A stretch of DNA of 64,000 nucleotides from Pseudomonas poae (GTDB lineage Bacteria; Pseudomonadota; Gammaproteobacteria; Pseudomonadales; Pseudomonadaceae): assembly GCA_028869255.1 (NCBI GenBank), contig CP110972.1, positions 2,981,001 to 3,045,000 of the forward strand, written 5' to 3'. Of this stretch, positions 52,074 to 64,000 are shown piece after piece. Below the pieces are notes generated by a model. The model made no database searches and was not told where the DNA came from. It saw nothing but the letters and a program-made list of their open reading frames with translations. Both the position numbers and the translations under genes were made by a program. Each line of letters begins with the position of its first letter. Position 1 is the stretch's first letter.

Positions 52074-53225
52074 TCAGTTCCCCGCCACGGCCGGCGTGGC
52101 ATCGCCGATCACCACTTTATCGCCCTCGACCAGGCCCTGCAGAATCTGCACCTTGACGTTGTTATTGATGCCGGTTTTCACCTCCCGCGACACCGCCTTG
52201 CCCTTGGCGTCCAGTACCCGCAGCGAGTAGCTGCCATCGTTATTGCGCGGTCCCAGCGCGGCCACCGGGACCATCAGTGCGGCCTCAGCGGTGTCGAGCA
52301 CGATGCGCACCTGGGCGGTCATCGCGATGCGCAGACGATGGTCGGGGTTGGGCACATCGAACAGCGCGTTGTAGAACACCGCAGTGTTCTGTTTGGGCGT
52401 GCCGGCGGTCTGGGTTTCAAGAAAGTTCTGCGGCGCCGGCTCGGTGCCGCGCAGCTTGGCGTAATAGCGCTTGTCGGCCTCACCGAGGATGGTGAAGTAC
52501 ACCTGCTGGCCCGGGCTGATATGGATCACATCCGCCTCCGACACCTGCGCCTTGACGGTCATGGTGTCGAGGTCTGCCAGCTTGAGCAGCACCGGCGCCA
52601 GCTGGTTGGCGATCACGGTCTGGCCTTCCTGGGTGACGATGCCCACCACATCGCCGTCGATGGGCGCAATGATGCGGGTATAGGCCAGGTTGACCTTGGC
52701 GGTGTCGATCTGGATATGCGCACTTTTGATCTGCGCATCCAGGGACAACAGGTTGGCTTGCTGCACCTGGAAGGTGGACTCGGCGTCTTCAAAATCCTGG
52801 CGCGATACTGACTCGTCAATCTGCAAGCCCTTGTAGCGTTCGTACACTGACTTCGCCTGCCTGAGTTGGGCCGCCGTGGCGCGGCGTTGGGCTTGCAGGT
52901 TTTCTTCGTCGACCTGGGCTTTGCGCAGGGTGTTTTGCAGGATCAATGGGTCGATTTCGGCGAGCCATTGGCCTTTTTTCACCTTGTCACCGACTTTGAC
53001 CTTGAGCGATTTCAACTGGCCCGACACTTGGGCGCCGACGTCCACTTGTTTGATGCCCTCGAGCACGCCGGTGGCCAATACGGCGTTTTCGATATCGCCG
53101 CGTTCGGCGGTGGCGGTCAGGTACTGCGGGGCGTCGGCGGGGGCCTGGAGGGTGTAGACAGCCAGGCCGATTGCGACGGCTAAGACCGCGAGCATTCCGA
53201 GTTTGCGAAACTTTGGCTTTTCCAT
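52074..53225 (-). CDS. macA: MacA-type periplasmic adaptor (membrane fusion protein)
   Basis: 383 residues. An N-terminal anchor (LGMLAVLAVAIGLAVYTL) is followed by RND/ABC adaptor domains: lipoyl halves (VDVGAQVSGQLKSLKVKVGDKVKKGQ and YTRIIAPIDGDVVGIVTQEGQTV), an alpha-hairpin between them (~90-170), beta-barrel, and the C-terminal membrane-proximal domain. It bridges MacB to an outer-membrane channel. It is first of the macA-macB operon. Confidence 0.92.
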   Translation of the reverse strand: MEKPKFRKLGMLAVLAVAIGLAVYTLQAPADAPQYLTATAERGDIENAVLATGVLEGIKQVDVGAQVSGQLKSLKVKVGDKVKKGQWLAEIDPLILQNTLRKAQVDEENLQAQRRATAAQLRQAKSVYERYKGLQIDESVSRQDFEDAESTFQVQQANLLSLDAQIKSAHIQIDTAKVNLAYTRIIAPIDGDVVGIVTQEGQTVIANQLAPVLLKLADLDTMTVKAQVSEADVIHISPGQQVYFTILGEADKRYYAKLRGTEPAPQNFLETQTAGTPKQNTAVFYNALFDVPNPDHRLRIAMTAQVRIVLDTAEAALMVPVAALGPRNNDGSYSLRVLDAKGKAVSREVKTGINNNVKVQILQGLVEGDKVVIGDATPAVAGN

Positions 53226-53269
53226 AGGTGACCATGCAGGGGGATTTGGGTTGGGCTTTTGGATCGGGT

Positions 53270-53968
53270 GAATATCCGTTTTTTGGGTTGCGGCTGGTAT
53301 TGGTTCCGCTCTTACAGCGGGTCACTTTTGGAAGAGCGCCAAAAGTAACCAAAAACGCTTCGCCCCAACACTCGGCACCTCGCTCTGGCTCGGTGTGCCC
53401 GCACACAGGCTTGAATCCGTGGGCCGCCGCGATGGGCCATCCTTGGCCCAGCGCGGCTAACCCGGCGTCCTGCCGGGTTACCCACGGATTCAAGCCTGCG
53501 TGCGGCCAGCGTGTTTAACGGGGCGCCTGGATCAAGGTCACGATCAAAAGCGCAGATCAAAAGATCGCTGACTTCGTCAGCGCAAAGGATGTAAGGGCCG
53601 GAGCAAAAACAAAGCAAAGCAAAACAACAGCGCTTTTGATCTACACCACTCAGGTCGGCTTTCAGGCCGCCGTGCTCTGCTTTTGATCTTTTTGATCTTG
53701 ATCTTGGGCGCCCCGTAAAACCACGCTGGCCGAACGCAGGCTTGAATCCGTGGGCAACCCGGCAGGACGCCGGGTTAGCCGCGCTGGGCCAAGGATGGCC
53801 CATCGCGGCGGCCCACGGATTCAAGCCTGCGTGCGGGCACACCGAGCCTAAGCGAGGTGCCGAGTGGTGGGGCGAAGACCTTTTGGTTACTTTTGGGGCG
53901 TTTACCAAAAGTGACCCGCTGTAAGAGCGGAACCATAAGTAGCCGTTACCGCAGAAATGGATATGCAC
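53270..53968. repeat. Giant palindromic repeat, copy 2
   Basis: Arms at about 53270-53520 and 53724-53968 are inverted copies and match copy 1 closely: same CTTACAGCGGGTCACTTTTGG ends and GC-rich inner palindromes. The ~200-base centre has the GATCAAAAGC and CTTCGTCAGCGCAAAGG segments of copy 1 but no REP pair. Frames such as 52987-53493 and 53742-53924 are repeats of the spurious frames in copy 1. It fills the macA-NRPS gap. Confidence 0.85.
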
Positions 53969-53982
53969 TCGGTGTACAGCCT

Positions 53983-64000
<10,018 letters not shown>

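Overview
The window is high-GC Gammaproteobacterial DNA typical of the Pseudomonas fluorescens group. It has many short REP-type inverted repeats with GAGCGGGCTTGCTCGCG- or GAGCTGGCTTGCCTGCG-like cores, several TonB receptors, an inositol (iol/iat) operon, methionine gamma-lyase with an Lrp-type regulator, and the end of a cyclic-lipopeptide synthetase with its macAB exporter and LuxR regulator. No tRNA, rRNA, CRISPR array, prophage or insertion sequence was seen.

Layout. 1-10.6 kb: a clipped secreted protein; a frameshifted TonB siderophore receptor; an orphan Rhs C-terminal toxin tip with its probable immunity gene; a small membrane protein divergent from a DUF2946 protein and a second TonB receptor; an orphan glycine-betaine-type binding protein; several small Pseudomonas proteins. 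10.7-13 kb: a chemoreceptor with its sensor at the C-terminus and a DksA-like protein missing half its zinc cysteines. 13.3-27.4 kb: the myo-inositol block, all on the minus strand in transcription order iolC-iolE-iolB-iolI-iolD-iolG-oxidoreductase-ibpA-iatA-iatP, with iolR (RpiR family) divergent. Import by IbpA/IatA/IatP feeds IolG, IolE, IolD, IolB and IolC; iolA/mmsA is not in the window. 27.4-34 kb: a MocR regulator divergent from a Bcr/CflA-type exporter, a 24-residue membrane peptide, a membrane protein and a two-component system. 33.8-38 kb: a LysR regulator divergent from an aldo/keto reductase-SDR-SRPBCC operon, then a DMT exporter co-transcribed with a 2OG-Fe(II) oxygenase. 38.8-43.6 kb: a polyamine/gamma-glutamyl-amine gene set (puuA-like, potF-like, puuB-like) with an AraC regulator. 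43.8-49.2 kb: a third TonB receptor, a CMD-family protein, and mdeR/megL. 49.3-64 kb: luxR, macB, macA and the last protein of a lipopeptide NRPS that runs off the right edge.

The NRPS fragment reads (end of a dual C/E-like condensation domain)-A(Leu)-T-C(LCL)-A(Ser)-T-C(dual C/E)-A(aliphatic, Ile/Val-like)-T-TE-TE. This predicts a product tail of L-Leu, D-Ser, L-Ile/Val, which fits a viscosin/massetolide/WLIP-type nonapeptide and its usual macAB/LuxR neighbours.

Two wider patterns matter. First, at least five genes or gene ends are broken by single-base shifts in short mononucleotide runs (near 1522, 15934, 42593, 54342 and 54453). The protein homology resumes at once in the next frame, so sequencing error is as likely as true mutation. 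Second, two giant imperfect palindromes of about 0.7-0.8 kb (46.5-47.3 kb and 53.3-54.0 kb) flank the mdeR-megL-luxR-macBA segment.
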